Part shown: positions 12,180 through 24,259 of the stretch, one piece after another
How positions within the stretch are numbered: position 1 is the stretch's first letter
Layout of the letters: every line of letters starts with the position of its first letter
Source: Larimichthys crocea
Lineage: Eukaryota > Chordata > Actinopteri > Sciaenidae
Assembly: GCF_000972845.2 (NCBI RefSeq)
Contig: NC_040013.1
Span: forward strand, 8,520,061-8,584,060
Direction of reading: 5' to 3'
Length of the DNA: 64,000 nt
Program-made: the position numbers and the translations under genes
The notes under the pieces: generated by a model
Told to the model about the DNA's origin: nothing
Database searches by the model: none
What the model saw: only the letters and a program-made list of their open reading frames with translations

Positions 12180-12480
12180 ATGTTACTTATTATATAGCTC
12201 CGGCTATGTTATCATGGGGATGCAGGGTGGGTTAGTAAACACATACTGTATATAAATAACCAACCGACAGTGTGTTGGGGAGCAGCTTAGTGGCACCAAA
12301 AATGGGAGTAAAATCATTTTTGTCTGTGTTTGTGTCCAAATCTGTGGGCGAAAAAGTATTGAGATATTTAAAATTAGAAGTCCTAAAATGAAATATATAT
12401 ATGTTTCATTGCAAGTAAATTAAAAACACAATTAATATATATATAAAGTAAAATGAATGGAAAAATGCATTTAAATGTGT
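12180..12480. other. AT-rich noncoding spacer
   Basis: Short TA runs (around 12,395-12,405 and 12,435-12,445) in AT-rich unique sequence; nothing gene-like. Confidence 0.4.
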
Positions 12481-12896
12481 GCTTAAGTAAAAGAGTTGTC
12501 TGCAAAATTAACTTACCAGGTTAAATGTACTTAAAGTACTCACTATTCAGGCAGAATTTGTCAATTTTACATTATTAGGTTATAATAAAGTACACTATTG
12601 CATGTGCTTTACTAACATATTAACATGTAAGAAGCATCTGCCTATTTTTGTATCCTCCTGGGTGGTTTACTGTTTAAATATGTAACATATTTATGATTCA
12701 TGTTGTACGTTTTAAACATTTTAACCTGAAAAATGATCTTGTAGCTGTCAAAGATATTGCAAAAAAAGTATAATATTTCCTCCATTAATGTAGTTGACGA
12801 TGCTTAAAGTACAACAAATAAAAAATAAAAATAAAAAAAATACTTAGGATTCTACTCAGTGCACTACTTGAGTAAATGTATTTAGTTTCTCCCACT
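12480..12896. mobile_element. Degenerate fish interspersed repeat (fragment)
   Basis: The ends carry phrases such as TTAAATGTACTTAAAGTACTC and CTACTTGAGTAAATGTATTTA, then a TTTCTCCCAC end. I associate these with a very common teleost dispersed repeat built around 'acttgagtaaatgtacttagtta'. The copy is AT-rich, diverged and without coding capacity. A strong minus-strand donor-like CTG|GTAAGT near 12,514 lies within it and is likely incidental. Confidence 0.45.
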
Positions 12897-14920
12897 TAAG
12901 AAGGTCAGAGGTGAAGCCTGGCATATATGGACGCCTTGTGGTTAGTGTAATAACAACACAAACTCCATGAAAACATGCCATCATGTACAATGAAGTCACA
13001 ACAAACTCATCACTAAGAGCCACAGACACACCATAAGCCCCTGTAGGGATATTATATTGATTTTGTTGTCAGACTGTCTTGTGAATGTGTGTGCGTGCAT
13101 GTCTATCGGGGAGGCATATCATCTGCCATTTTGTTTATTTTTATCAAAGGCATTGCTTCTGTATGTGGGGGAAAGCTGCATTCAACGCACTGCGTTATGT
13201 GCTCCAAGGTCAGCCTGTTAAAGCTGATAAGTTGAGCAGCAACCTCTACAACCCGTGATCACATATTTCATGTAATGATTCCAAGACGTCCTTCGTTCAC
13301 ATCCATGTCACCAAAGAGACATAATGGTGCATAACAATGTCTAAAGGGACAATATTACTGCTGATAACACACTCAAGTGCACAGTCCTCTGATGTAGGGC
13401 TACAGAAAAATAACAGCAATGGCCCGGGGAGACAGATGACTATGACCAATTGTGTTTTGAGAAAAGTTGCTTTTGTGGCAGCAACCCAAACCTTCTGATG
13501 AACAGCCTAGCCCTGCAGACACAAACATCTAGCGCCCTACAATAGTACTCCTGGAGAGACAGACTACCACAGTCAGCAGATCTGTTTTCTCACCTGCACT
13601 CAGACACGTCACGTATCTGATTGAGTAACAGTGATTGTGATTTATACCTGCAAATTATACCAAGCTCCATTTTCTGAGGGCAGAACTTGATACAGCCCCC
13701 GCACGTAGATTTATAGGCCAAAAGAAAGTGTTGGTTTTATGACAATGAAGAATAGAGAAACTTGATGAAATTACTGTTATGTGAACTATTGCCCTCAACT
13801 GCTGCCTGTAAGAACACATTGTGGGTGTGATAGCTGGTTCTGTCTAAAGGCACATTGTACTGTAAATCACAAATGTCTGATTATCCGATTTTCACCAAGG
13901 AAATTATTTGGAACTTATTCTTATTTTTAATGTTTGATGAACCTTAAATCTCTTCAAGAAATGATTTTATTCCTTTATTCGAGGCCCGCTTGACATTTGC
14001 CTTCAGGGCAGGACTGTTGGAGCTCTTCTGTTGTTATCAAATTCCTTGCTTGCATTCGTGATCTTTGAGTATAATTGGACGACACTAGTTATTAGATTTA
14101 CAATTCTACTCTGCATCTCACCTTGTGCTTTCATATTATTGGCACCAACTATAGCAGCAGTACAGCAGCATTGCTTGATAAATGGGGGCATGGGTAGGAT
14201 TTATCAAGAGCCTGACTTGCTGGCCTATCACGGCTGAACTCTGTCGCCCAACATTACACGGTAGTCTATAAACCACCTGTCCTTCAATAAGAAGGATCCA
14301 AGACTGAGAAAACCTTAGTGCTGGGCTGAGATACAGCATTACCACATGCTGCAAGTTTGCCTATTAATACTCTCGACAGTAGGAGGGACATTTAAATAAA
14401 TAAAGTCTCACTTGGCAAATGTTTTCTTTGTTGTAGGACAATAGCAACACATTACTATAATGCGAGCCAACTGTGTTTGATAAACTGCCATGGGCATGTT
14501 TACATTCATACATGTGTGGGGGTGATGCAAAGTGTAGCACTGATTGACATTTACTATGTAAATACTATGCAAATGCAGCAAACAATGCTAAAGGTTATAC
14601 AGTTTCAATGTGCATTTGATCTGGATGAATAATGTAAGTAAATCCTTTAATGTATGTGCTTCTCTTTGTACCTGCCTACACAGTAAATATGTGGGGACTA
14701 TTCTGACTTTACAAAACTAATTATCATTGAATATTCTCATTTGTTTTGAAAGCAGCATTTTGAACTGTTGAACTTGAAGTTATTTTTCTTTGCATTACTG
14801 AACAATAGTAGTGGGTAGCCCCACAAAATGCCAAAGAATATCAACATGGATATTAAAATATTATGTTATGTTATCATCATTCAAAGTGTCAGAGAACTGG
14901 TTTGAAATATGAACACCTCC
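12897..14920. other. Noncoding stretch, no gene seen
   Basis: Unique sequence with many short open frames on both strands (for example 14,003-14,354) and no recognisable domain. A minus-strand segment 13,594-13,673 is bracketed by AG and GT and is open in one frame, but its acceptor is weak and an alternative donor sits inside it. Confidence 0.35.
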
Positions 14921-14924
14921 TGGG

Positions 14925-15422
14925 TGGATTCCCATTAAATACAGACGTGTGGTGCCTAGAGGATGAATTCCAATAACTTTGAAAATCCCCTTTTAAAACT
15001 TTTAAAATACTTATCCTGTCACATATCTCATCTGGATGGACTGGCCCAACATTTGTACAGATTCTCATGGTTTCCAGAGGATGAATCCCACTGACTTTGG
15101 CGAAACTTTTCTATATCTCAACAACTGTTTGTTAGATTCTCATGAAATCTGGTGCATTAATGTCCACCCCAGGATGAACTGTAATAGCTTTGCTTGTCCC
15201 TTGACTTCTTCTAGCACCTGTCATTATAAACATTGGTTCATGAGCAAATACCTGCAAAGTTATTGGCATCCCCATTGGCCCCAAGTTCTATCTTTATGTT
15301 ATTGTTTTGCTAAAACAAAGATGGGAAGCACGGTAAATAATGTGCATGCTCAAATTAGAATGTAGCACTGCTGTGCCCAAGCACAGCCTCACTGAGCCAC
15401 TAGCATAGCTGCAGTCTCATTT
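14925..15422 (+). mobile_element. Teleost dispersed repeat R1, copy 1
   Basis: The segment contains phrases such as 'tctcatgaaatctggtgca', 'aggatgaactgtaatagctttg', 'caaatacctgcaaagttatt', 'ctgtgcccaagcacagcctc' and 'tagcatagctgcagtctc', in the order found in a dispersed repeat that I recall as abundant in perch-like fish introns. Two further copies in the opposite orientation occur at 48,512-48,920 and 55,459-55,818, which supports a repeat family from this window alone. It has no coding capacity and its class is uncertain. This is one of the better lineage indicators here. Confidence 0.7.
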
Positions 15423-16330
15423 GGAAATACTCTGAAATGCTTTTTAATACAAACTCAGTCCTTGACAGGCCCTTTGTGTCATGGTGCTCGAGTTGGTGGA
15501 TCCCTTGAACTTAAAATTATAGATTTTTCTCTCAGCACTGTCTTTGGTGGTGGTCAAGTGGACTATATAAGTTACTTTATAAAGTAAATACATTTATAGA
15601 TTTGGTTGGATTTCATTTTCAAAGGTGACGTGTTTATCTCAGTGGGGGATAAAACTACTTCTTAAAGTCATACTTTTCTGTTGCGTATCAGCTTTAAAGT
15701 GTCTGGCTCAGACAGGCAACACAGGTAGAAAATCAATCAACTTGTTCTTTAAGTTGCAAGAAAAGAGGTTTGCTTTTAGTCTGCTAAAAGAGGCATTTAA
15801 GTAATGCTTGTCAGATGAATTTACACTTAAGAACTAGGCTCAGACTGGGTTTTGTTGCTCAATAGGCTGAGGTCAGTTCCATTGTAACTCAATCCAATAA
15901 CTGCCGTATCAGTTTAGCACTTAAGATTTGGGAGAGCTGACAGATATTTTAGAAGGATTTTTCTCCTCTATGGACAGCATTTAAATTCTGGATCACTGTA
16001 CTTCTGATCATATAAATCTGCATACAAAACTGTCAATTTCACATTTAATGTTAGACAGACATACATGAAAATACAATATAGTTTTCTGTCAATCTTCCTT
16101 GAGCTTGGGGTGCAGGCCTTTTCACCCTTGACAAGTTGCTGGTGCTTTACAAATGACTGTCAGTCAAGTCATTACTCCAGTTTCTGTGCCCCAAAGACAA
16201 CACCATGTATAATACTGCGGGGACGAGCGACAACCTATCTGAATCAAAAACAAGGACTGCCGCTTTCGACTCCTCACACCTCAGAGTTGATACATTTATA
16301 GTCCCCACCTCCCCCACAACCCTGATCAAG
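15423..16330. other. Noncoding stretch, no gene seen
   Basis: Intron-like unique DNA without paired splice sites or recognisable peptides. Confidence 0.4.
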
Positions 16331-17110
16331 TAAACCAGTCATCGTAAAATTAATTTCCCCATCAAGCGAGACTCACGCTCTTTGGGATAACAATCTATCT
16401 TAAGCGGATAAATCTAATCCAATGTGTTGAGATTGACTTGTTTATGGCCGCTGCCCAAGCAGTCAAGAGAGGGAGGAGGGGGGTAGTGGGGTGGGCGGCT
16501 AAGAGCGACAAATGCCAAGGTGATATTACACACATCTCCAAGGCACAAAAACTGTAAACCAACACCCAACTGTAGTCCTTCGCTGAGACATCTAATACTT
16601 CTCCCCTTAGAATCTGTCAGACATGATGGACGGCTAAGCATACAGTCATGCTTCCATGAGCAATTAACATTTCGTTGATTAACTTAATAGTCGCAGAGTT
16701 CATCATAGACAAAACACATGATTTTATGATGGGAAAATTTTTCGGAAAGTCTGAGAGCCAGATTGATTGCCATAATTATGTACATGATAGCGCAGAAGTG
16801 GTTAATTTAATGGTCTGATGCCAGACAGCTGTATACAGAGCCTTATGCAATCAGTGATAACATCTATATAATTTACTTAGTGACCTACATAACTTGGAAA
16901 CAATGACAGCCGTATGACATGTCAGCGCGAAACACTCTTTTAACGCCTCCTGAAGCTAGATTATTAAATTAACCCTATTTATGTTTCCAAATTATCCCCC
17001 TGGAGAGTTACCTGGAACGGAGATGGTTGTGCAATGACGAAAAGTGTATACTGGGTTTCATTAATCACACATTTGGATAAAAACATCAAGCAACCCCCGC
17101 AACTGTTGTC
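16330..17110. promoter_or_regulatory. CNE-like block
   Basis: An extended run of high-complexity sequence with scattered CpGs (TAAGCGGATAA, TCGCAGAG, GTCAGCGCGAAAC) and repeated homeodomain-type cores: CAATTAA about 16,661, ATAATTA about 16,772, GTTAATTTAATGG 16,801-16,813 and ATTAAATTA about 16,963. It contains no simple repeats and no plausible long frame. It has the texture of a developmental enhancer; conservation is inferred by eye only. A minus-strand CCAG|GTAACT at 17,012 has no matching acceptor. Confidence 0.3.
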
Positions 17111-18880
17111 ACACTTTGATTCAACTGTTCCTAACTTTCACAGGTGCACATAGAAACATACGGCATCAACATTTTAGGTCAAATAAACCAAAGCTGCTCT
17201 AACTTTGGCAGGACATTCTTGGGTTCACTTTGGACCATCGCTCATAGTAAAAAGCTGATTGAGAAAATAGTTTTTCAGGGCCTTTTAAATTCACTGCAAC
17301 ATTCTCAGCCAGCTGAATCTGGAGTGAGTGTTGTGGTAATACATTAGCTTATACTGGTGGTGCTGCCAACAGTTAGATATTAACTATATTTTGTGGAGCC
17401 TTGTCTGCCTGCACGTAGTCTTAAATTCTGGTCAAGCTGACTACATGTTTAGTCTAGTCTGACATTGCCTCAGAATGGAGGAGCTGACTGCTTGTGTTAC
17501 ATGTTTGATCAGCTTTGATTAGCTGCCAAGCCGCTTGTGACTAGTCTGCCCAAGACGACACAGACATGGCAATTAAAGGTCACAGTAGTAAGACCACAGA
17601 GGCAGACATGACTACAGATTGTGCTTTATGAAAGCAGCATCTATTCCATGCTTGAGTATCAGTGTTTAGTATCCCACAGTTCAGCGTGCAACAATGCATA
17701 ATATATTGCTGCCACAAGGATATCTTCAGTGAAAACACAATGGGCTGCACTCCTAAGGAGAGCAACTTGAACCCTTACATGACCCGTCTGTCACGGGGCA
17801 TGCCGTGACGAGGGATGTGCGCTTACTCATCTGTTCTGGAACTGCTGAGTCATGAGAAGTCAATATCACCTTCTTATGATGTCAAGCAGAATCAGGAATT
17901 CACGATGATGCTTGCGGATGGGACCCCGGTTTGATTTAGTTTAGTGTTGGCATGGGGTGCAATGAGCTGAAAAGCAATTAGGTCCATTAAGAGATCAACT
18001 GGGATGCGGGTGTGCAGCAGCCTGCGCAGAGAGACTAAGAGAAAGACGAGAGTAGCAAGGGAAAGAGGTTTAGACAGATTGAGTCAACTCCTGCCTGACA
18101 GAGTCCCACCGTGGAACCTAGCTCAGGACATCTGTCCAGTTAAACGGTGCAAATTTGTATCCGGATGTGTGTGCAGTCTTTACTTAAGGTAATAAGCACC
18201 TAACAAGGTAGCATCGATGCTGTGATCATAAAAATGTGATAGAGGAGAAGGTTGTAGATGACAGACGGGGACTGCGTTTGAGAGCAAGGCCCTTTCCTAA
18301 ACTCATGCCGACCCCACTACTCGATTGTCAGTCCACATGGAGGCACATTCGCAACTGTGCGGGGGGGGGGCTCTCTATGAAGTGGGAGGTAATACATAAG
18401 CAGATCAACTGTGAGAGGCACTTGCCACTCTCCTTCATAAGTGGGAAACATCCGTCACCATGGATACTGAGATGCATTAGTTGCTCTGCTTTTGAGTTTC
18501 ATTACGTGCTGTTTCCATCCCAAAAGAACATGTGCTATGTGTGCATACATTATGAGCTCAGCACATAAATGTTTAGCTGACTGATTAGATAGTCAATCGT
18601 CATAAAATGTATTAACACTGATTTCAGTTATGAACTCGTTATTTGTGTCATTTGCTAACCAGAAATGCTGTTTCACGCAACAGTTTTATATCAGTCAGAG
18701 TTCAGCTCATGGGATTATGCCAATGCAATTCATCTTTGTTTACATTGTGTTACATCATGTTGCATGCACACTGTTATTTAGTTTTATACTAATGGTTACA
18801 GAATGTCCTTGATATGGCACATACTCCAGGACAAATGTTGTTAAGAGTGCTGATGTGATAACGTGGCACTGTTTGGGTAC
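17110..18880. other. Noncoding stretch, no gene seen
   Basis: Unique sequence with a poly-G of 10 at 18,361-18,370. Open frames are short and featureless. Confidence 0.4.
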
Positions 18881-19520
18881 TTTTGTTTCAGATCTTCTTC
18901 TTACCGCCTCCTTTTCTTTTCCTTTCCTCTCTAATTTCTCATTCTTGCCTGAATTCAAATGAATGTGTCTGAACAAAAGCCACGCTCTCCTGCTTTTCCT
19001 GTCAGTTGATTATTTCTCCATCTCCCTCCACTCCATGCCATTGTCCTTTCATTTATTTAAATCTTCCCGACTCTAAAAGCCTTCGACCTTCTCCTGCCAT
19101 CATCTCAGTCCCGTTGTTCTTGCTATTTGCCCATTCTCGACCCCACTCTCTACATCCACTTTTTCCGCTCTCTACCTCTCTGACTTCCCTTGCCCAAACT
19201 AACAGTGACACACACCTCATCTCTGTCTATGTCTCTTTCTTTTTGTCACTCCCTCTCTCTCCATTCCCCCTCTCTTTTTCTTTTTCTCTCTCTCTGTCAG
19301 TGGATGCAGGCTGGCTTCAGGCATTTACGAGAAGCCTCTCACCACAGCCGATTGATCGCGGCCATTGTTTTGTGCCGGGTCCTCCATTTTACAGTTCAGT
19401 GTTCATGAAAAGGAGCTTTTGCCACTCCTATCTGTCACCCCTCCACCCCAAAATATACTCTCCCTTGCGCTCTCTCTCTCTCTGGCCAGTGATCCCCCAC
19501 TGACATTTTCACAAGCGCAC
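18880..19520. repeat. Pyrimidine-rich (plus-strand) tract
   Basis: The plus strand is strongly enriched in C and T, with CTCTCT runs at about 19,280-19,300 and 19,470-19,485, but it is not a simple microsatellite. The Ser/Leu/Pro-rich frame at 19,006-19,503 is a by-product of this composition. Confidence 0.6.
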
Positions 19521-19570
19521 CTTCATCAATTTCACACCTCCAATGCCCTCCTGTGCCAGTGTGGAAGGTA

Positions 19571-19598
19571 GGAGGGAGGAGGAGGAGGGGGGGGGGGG
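19571..19598. repeat. GGA repeat plus poly-G
   Basis: Short GGA units lead into 12 consecutive G at 19,587-19,598, which could form G-quadruplex-type structure. Confidence 0.85.
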
Positions 19599-20130
19599 TG
19601 AATTGATGGGCGAGTGCTGACAAAGCCAGCTTGAATTCGAAGTCAGGGAGCGACAAAGTTCTTCAAGTGTAGGACAGATAGGACACAGAGGGTCATCAAT
19701 ATGTGCGCTGTCAAAGTAAACAAAATAAAACAACTGCATGACGTCAAACAAGTGTTCCAATTCAAATATGTCCGGCAGGATCCGATGAAAAGGACCGTCT
19801 CATGAAGTGTTTGCATCTCAGCTTGCCATTTGCTGCCCTCTAGTTTGCATCTTCCTCATGTATTCCTCCAAAGATGAGTCATGCAACTTATGCTTATAAA
19901 TCCAATAACCCAATAAAAGGTGTGATGGGAAAAGCCTTCCAGAAGGTAAACATTCTCTGCGCTCATTCATTCCTCCCTTTGGTCTTTGGAAATTAGGCCG
20001 TTCTATCATCAGCCAACTGGTGCATTTATGAGCTGCTAAAGTAATTGGCGATTGCAGCGAGAGCTCAGCTGAGGCAAAGGTAGCCCCATTCACCTCAATG
20101 GAGCAAAAATGCTTCAATGAAACAACAAAG

Positions 20131-20170
20131 AGGAGATGGAGGAGGAGGAGGAGATGGAGGAGGAGGAGGT
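20131..20170. repeat. (GGA)n purine repeat
   Basis: Imperfect GGA/GAT trinucleotide run, about 40 bases. Confidence 0.85.
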
Positions 20171-20850
20171 GAGTGGAGAAACAGAGAGTAGCAAGGTGCC
20201 TCATTCACTGGCTCAGGGGTTTATGGGATTGCTCCCAGCTGTCACTCTGTGTAGTGAATCCGCAGCACCGTAATATCTTAATTGTTTCAAATTAAATGCT
20301 CGTAAAAAGGCAAAGGAAATGAGTTTTTCTCTCTGGCTAATCCAAAGCAGCCCCTTGACTTACATCTGGGCCCGCTTTAGGTGAGAGGAGGTTTAAAAGG
20401 TGCAATGGCTCCCACATGAGATGGCCATGGATAGGCTGGTGCAGAATTATAGTTTTTATAGGCTGTGAACTCCGAGCCTATCATTTTGCTTACGTGGACC
20501 ACATGTCTCAGAGCAACGCTTGTTCTTTCTCTCTGTTTTCTTTTGTCTCCCTCATTTCCGCCTATCATTACATCTTCATCTAACGCCCCCCCTCGTTCAT
20601 TCTTTTTTTTTTACATGTGTGCACATGTGAGTTTATGTGTGTACTTATGTACGTTTATGTGGAGAATGTTTGCTCGCAGAGGCTTATCATAATAAACAGT
20701 CTAAATCTCCTGTGGGGATTCACACATTTAGTCTCCCTCATCTCCCTCCAGGCACTTCTGAGACTCAGCTCATTCCACAGCACACATTCAAATCAGTCAA
20801 CCAGCTAAAGCGTCCTGAATGACATCAGCCTTGCTGTCAAACATACACCC

Positions 20851-20870
20851 ACACACACACACACACACAC
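20851..20870. repeat. (CA)n microsatellite
   Basis: About ten CA units, with imperfect CA-rich continuation to about 20,960. Confidence 0.9.
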
Positions 20871-22089
20871 ATGCACAAACTAGTATATACCCTCATGTAC
20901 TGTATGCATGCATGCACACACATAATGCACACACGCATGTTGGTGTACATGCGAACACAGACACATATGAAGCCCTTCTCACCTCAGTCACCAAGAATAA
21001 TCAGTGAATATGCTGCTGTGTACTCATATCGCATACTATACATGCAATGTACATGATAAACATATGCCTTCTGTGTGAACACGTTATGACATGGCTTTTC
21101 TGATCACAATCATCCCTAGTTTGAAATATTCCCTTCTTATATTCTTATAAATGTCAGCTCAAAAAGAAGCTCCTACTGGCCGAATCCAGCAGACAATTAT
21201 GTGTCATTACACTTGCAAAGTGGTTTTTGCAGTTGGGGACTGTAGGTGGTGGTGATGGTACGGGGCAGCGGAGTACATTATCATAAAAAGAGAACTGAGA
21301 AGGCATGACACCTCTCCACTTGCACCAGAGACTGTTTGAAAAAAGAAAAGAAAGAGACAAAAAAAAAAAAAGAAAAATCCTCAGAGTGCAGAGGGAGTAG
21401 CTTTCATTCTACTCAGCAGATGGTGATACAAGAGTGTCGTGGTAAAAGTTAAACTGACAAGTGCTTGAAAAGTTTCTGACACCGCTGCCATCTATACTGC
21501 CATCTGTAGTTAGTAACATCATGAGGAAAGTAGTGTGTCCACATTTGACAAGGCTTACAGTATGTTATGTAACTTTACTTTATTTCTGGCGCTGTATTTT
21601 TAAAACTCGAGTTTTGGGAGGGGAAAAAAAAAAGTGTTAAAACGGATCAAATAGTCGAGGTTCAAAGTTAATTCTTAAAACACTTGACAAAACAATCTCA
21701 TTTCTTTCATCAGCACACACGGCTTGCCTGTCAAATTTAAGATGTTAAAATATGAAAACTGACATTTCTAAAAGCTGATGATGACCAAACGCATTAGAAC
21801 AACTTCTGCACAAAACACACAATGAAGTATATGTCAATCAAACTTGTCCTGTAAGTGTTGTAACTGCTGTATTCTGGATTAGCTATCAACTTTTTTTCAT
21901 CCACTTGCTGGAAAGTTTTTTTCTTTCTTCTGTATTGGATCAAATAATTCTATGTAATGTGAGAACTATCATTTATAGTGACACAAGTTATATGATTTCT
22001 TTTAAAAATATATATTTTTCTTAGCTCTTTATTTTAGTTACATATGCACTATCAAAGTTTGCCAGTAAACAAACATGTTGAATGTTTAG

Positions 22090-22195
22090 GAAGCTAAAGG
22101 TACAGTTGGTAGAGACCAAAACTGAGCTAATAGGGGAGTTATTTTGGATTTCCATTCATCAGGTGGCCAAAAACTTGACCTGAAATAAGATTTTT
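22090..22195. mobile_element. Possible fish dispersed repeat fragment
   Basis: The wording 'gctaaaggtacagttggtag' followed by 'gaccaaaactgagctaa' and a 'cattcatcaggtggccaaaa' phrase resembles a dispersed element I recall from fish introns. There is no second copy in the window to confirm it. Confidence 0.3.
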
Positions 22196-22309
22196 GTTTT
22201 TTTCTGAATGATTCTCTGTGGAATGAATGAATGTGGCAGAAGTATAACCTTTGCTGATTTCCAGCTATGGTGGTGTCATTATGCTTCTACTCCAAGTACA
22301 AGTCCTTGA

Positions 22310-23010
22310 CTGAATCCATCTGTACCTTTCCCCTCCTGAACTCTGCCACATCATTGCCAGTTTATTTTACTCGCCTGTGTGTCGCGTTTGTTTGTAATGT
22401 ACTGCTGAGTATTCTCCAGCCTCTCCTCCGATGCTTCACATCCCATCTCTCCCCTCTAATCTCTACTCCTGGTTCTTTCATTTTCATCTCTCCCCACTCC
22501 TCCCCTACCCTGTCTTCCCTTCGCGTTCTGTTTTTTCGAGTATCCTCTTTCCCCTTTCTCTCCACTCTCATGTCTCTCTCATCACCACCACTCCACCCAT
22601 CGGTTTGGTTTGGTTTTGTATTGGTTTGTTGTTGTTTTTCTTCCACCTCCACACTACACAAATTCTCCCCCTTTTTTCTCGGCACCCAGCCTTCCTCTTG
22701 CATTTCCAGTTCTCCTGTCTCTCCCTTTACCATTGTTATTACCGTTTCTGTCCTGTCTGTCTGATTATCTTGTTACCACTGCTCCAGCAGCAAATTTCCT
22801 TGACCCAATACCATTTTCTTATCCTTACATCTTTTCCCACCAACATCTCCTTCGTGTCACCATGGCTTCTTTCTGTGCTCTACTTAACCAGCCCTTTTCC
22901 TCCCCTTTAACTTAACCTCCATTAGCTCCTGTGCCTTATGCCAGCATATGCCCTATAACTGCCAGTCTCACACTCCGTCTCGCTCTCTCTCCTTCTCTTC
23001 CTCTCTGTCT
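22310..23010. repeat. Long pyrimidine-rich (plus-strand) tract
   Basis: About 600-700 bases in which the plus strand is dominated by C and T without a fixed repeat unit. The overlapping frames at 22,267-22,764, 22,431-22,910 and the antisense 22,362-22,733 are composition artefacts (Ser/Leu/Pro against Glu/Arg/Lys). Confidence 0.6.
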
Positions 23011-23147
23011 GCCATGTTTGTGGCCTTTCGCTCTGTGCACATCTAATGGCTGGGGTGTAATCCACTGGCTAATCTGCTGACAGCCTGTGTGACAAGGCAT
23101 TAGCTTTGTGTCACTGCCTACCATGCTGCCTCTCAGCGTGTGTGTGT

Positions 23148-23166
23148 CAGAGAGAGAGAGAGAGAG
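23148..23166. repeat. (AG)n microsatellite
   Basis: About nine AG units following a short GT run. Confidence 0.9.
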
Positions 23167-23169
23167 TCA

Positions 23170-23976
23170 GAAAAAGAGAGGAGAGAGTCTATGAATGTTA
23201 GTATCCGTATGCATATAGAAGATCTTTGTAAAACTTTTTGTATATGCCAGCATCTGTGATGGGGTGTAAGTAATCGCTTATGTGTTTGTTGCTCACTGTC
23301 AACTGGATGTCCAAGCGTAAAATTGATATTGTGATTTCTCGTTTTTGGATGACCTTTCACCTTTGCAATTTTTCCACTACTCCACTCCGCTGCTGCTTTT
23401 TCGCTCTGTCTATGGGGGATAGCAGTTTTAATAAGATGGCAGGTCGGAGTGCTTGCACCAGCCAGATAAAGGCCAAAGAAGCCTTGTCAGGGTGCCTCGC
23501 TGCTCTGTCAGGCATCCACCCATGTCAAATAGGTCTCAGTTTGTAACCAAATATTGGATTCTCTATTATTTCCACTCTAAGTTAGGACATAATTGTGCTT
23601 CTTTCAACAAAAGCATTTTCATTTGGTTTTCACCAAAGGCTGCTGCTCATTTACTTGATTATTTTCATTACTCATTATTCTGTTTATTGTTTTTTTTTTT
23701 CCCAATCATTCAATAAATTCTATAAAATGTGTGAAAATGGTTAAAATAAACGGTGCAGAAAAACAAGCTGAATTTTTCAAATCCTGCCGCAATGTTAAAC
23801 ACATCTGTTTTGCCATTTTCCCAAATGATATTCAGCTGATATAAAACAGAGAACACACACATTTAATCAGCTAAAACATTTAACATTTTTGCAAATGACT
23901 TAATCAGTGCTTATAGTTGATGCTGATTGAATAATCCGTAGTCGTCAGACATGGTCATGTACCGAACTTCTGTACT
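23170..23976. other. Noncoding stretch, no gene seen
   Basis: AT-rich unique DNA with a T run near 23,690-23,702; no coding or RNA signal. Confidence 0.4.
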
Positions 23977-24005
23977 AAAAAAAAAAAAAGAAAGAAAGAA
24001 AGAAA
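23977..24005. repeat. Poly-A and (GAAA)n repeat
   Basis: Thirteen A followed by four GAAA units; a simple repeat that may mark the tail of an old retroposon, though no body is recognisable upstream. Confidence 0.85.
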
Positions 24006-24109
24006 TCTTTTCCTTTCTTTTTCCTCATCTGAAGTGCCAGCTCCATTTCACCAGCAGAACTCACCGTGGCCACATTTCTCTCTTTTTAGCTTTCTGTCCT
24101 TTTCTTTAG

Positions 24110-24257
24110 TGGTCCCCTTCCCTGTCTCCACCTGAGTGATCCCGTTATCACAGCTGACCCTTCGCTAGATCTGTCGACAGCCAAAGAGATTACACCGAAG
24201 GCCGCCGAACACATTGGGCTCCCCCGTTTGACGTGTCTGGGGAGGAGGATTGCCTGA
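24110..24257 (+). other. Weak terminal-exon candidate
   Basis: After a pyrimidine-rich stretch with two AGs (24,089 and 24,109), one frame from 24,111 stays open for 48 codons to a TGA at 24,255-24,257. It includes the protein-like segment DPVITADPSLDLSTAKEI followed by TPKAAEHIGLPRLTCLGRRIA. Codon composition is reasonable and CpGs are present. However, the minus strand is also open in two frames over the same bases, no upstream exon is visible and no protein family comes to mind. A conserved noncoding element is an equally good explanation. Confidence 0.15.
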
Positions 24258-24259
24258 TC

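Larger units (their letters stand above)
19600..22090. other. Noncoding stretch with simple repeats
   Basis: The stretch holds a third perfect CRE palindrome (19,739-19,746), a GGA/GAT purine repeat at 20,131-20,170, a (CA)n at 20,851-20,870 and A/AAAG-rich DNA at 21,338-21,377. Otherwise it is unique, AT-leaning and without gene signal. Confidence 0.4.

Noticed and set aside
13594..13673. Minus-strand 80-nt segment between AG and CAG|GTGAGA, open in one frame
   Set aside because: Weak acceptor, internal competing donor (GCAG|GTATAA), unrecognised peptide.
16990..17100. Minus-strand donor CCAG|GTAACT at 17,012
   Set aside because: No acceptor at a sensible distance; lies within a CNE-like block.
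22267..22910. Long Ser/Leu/Pro-rich plus frames and an antisense Glu/Arg-rich frame
   Set aside because: Explained by the pyrimidine-rich tract, which lacks stop-forming purines in several frames.
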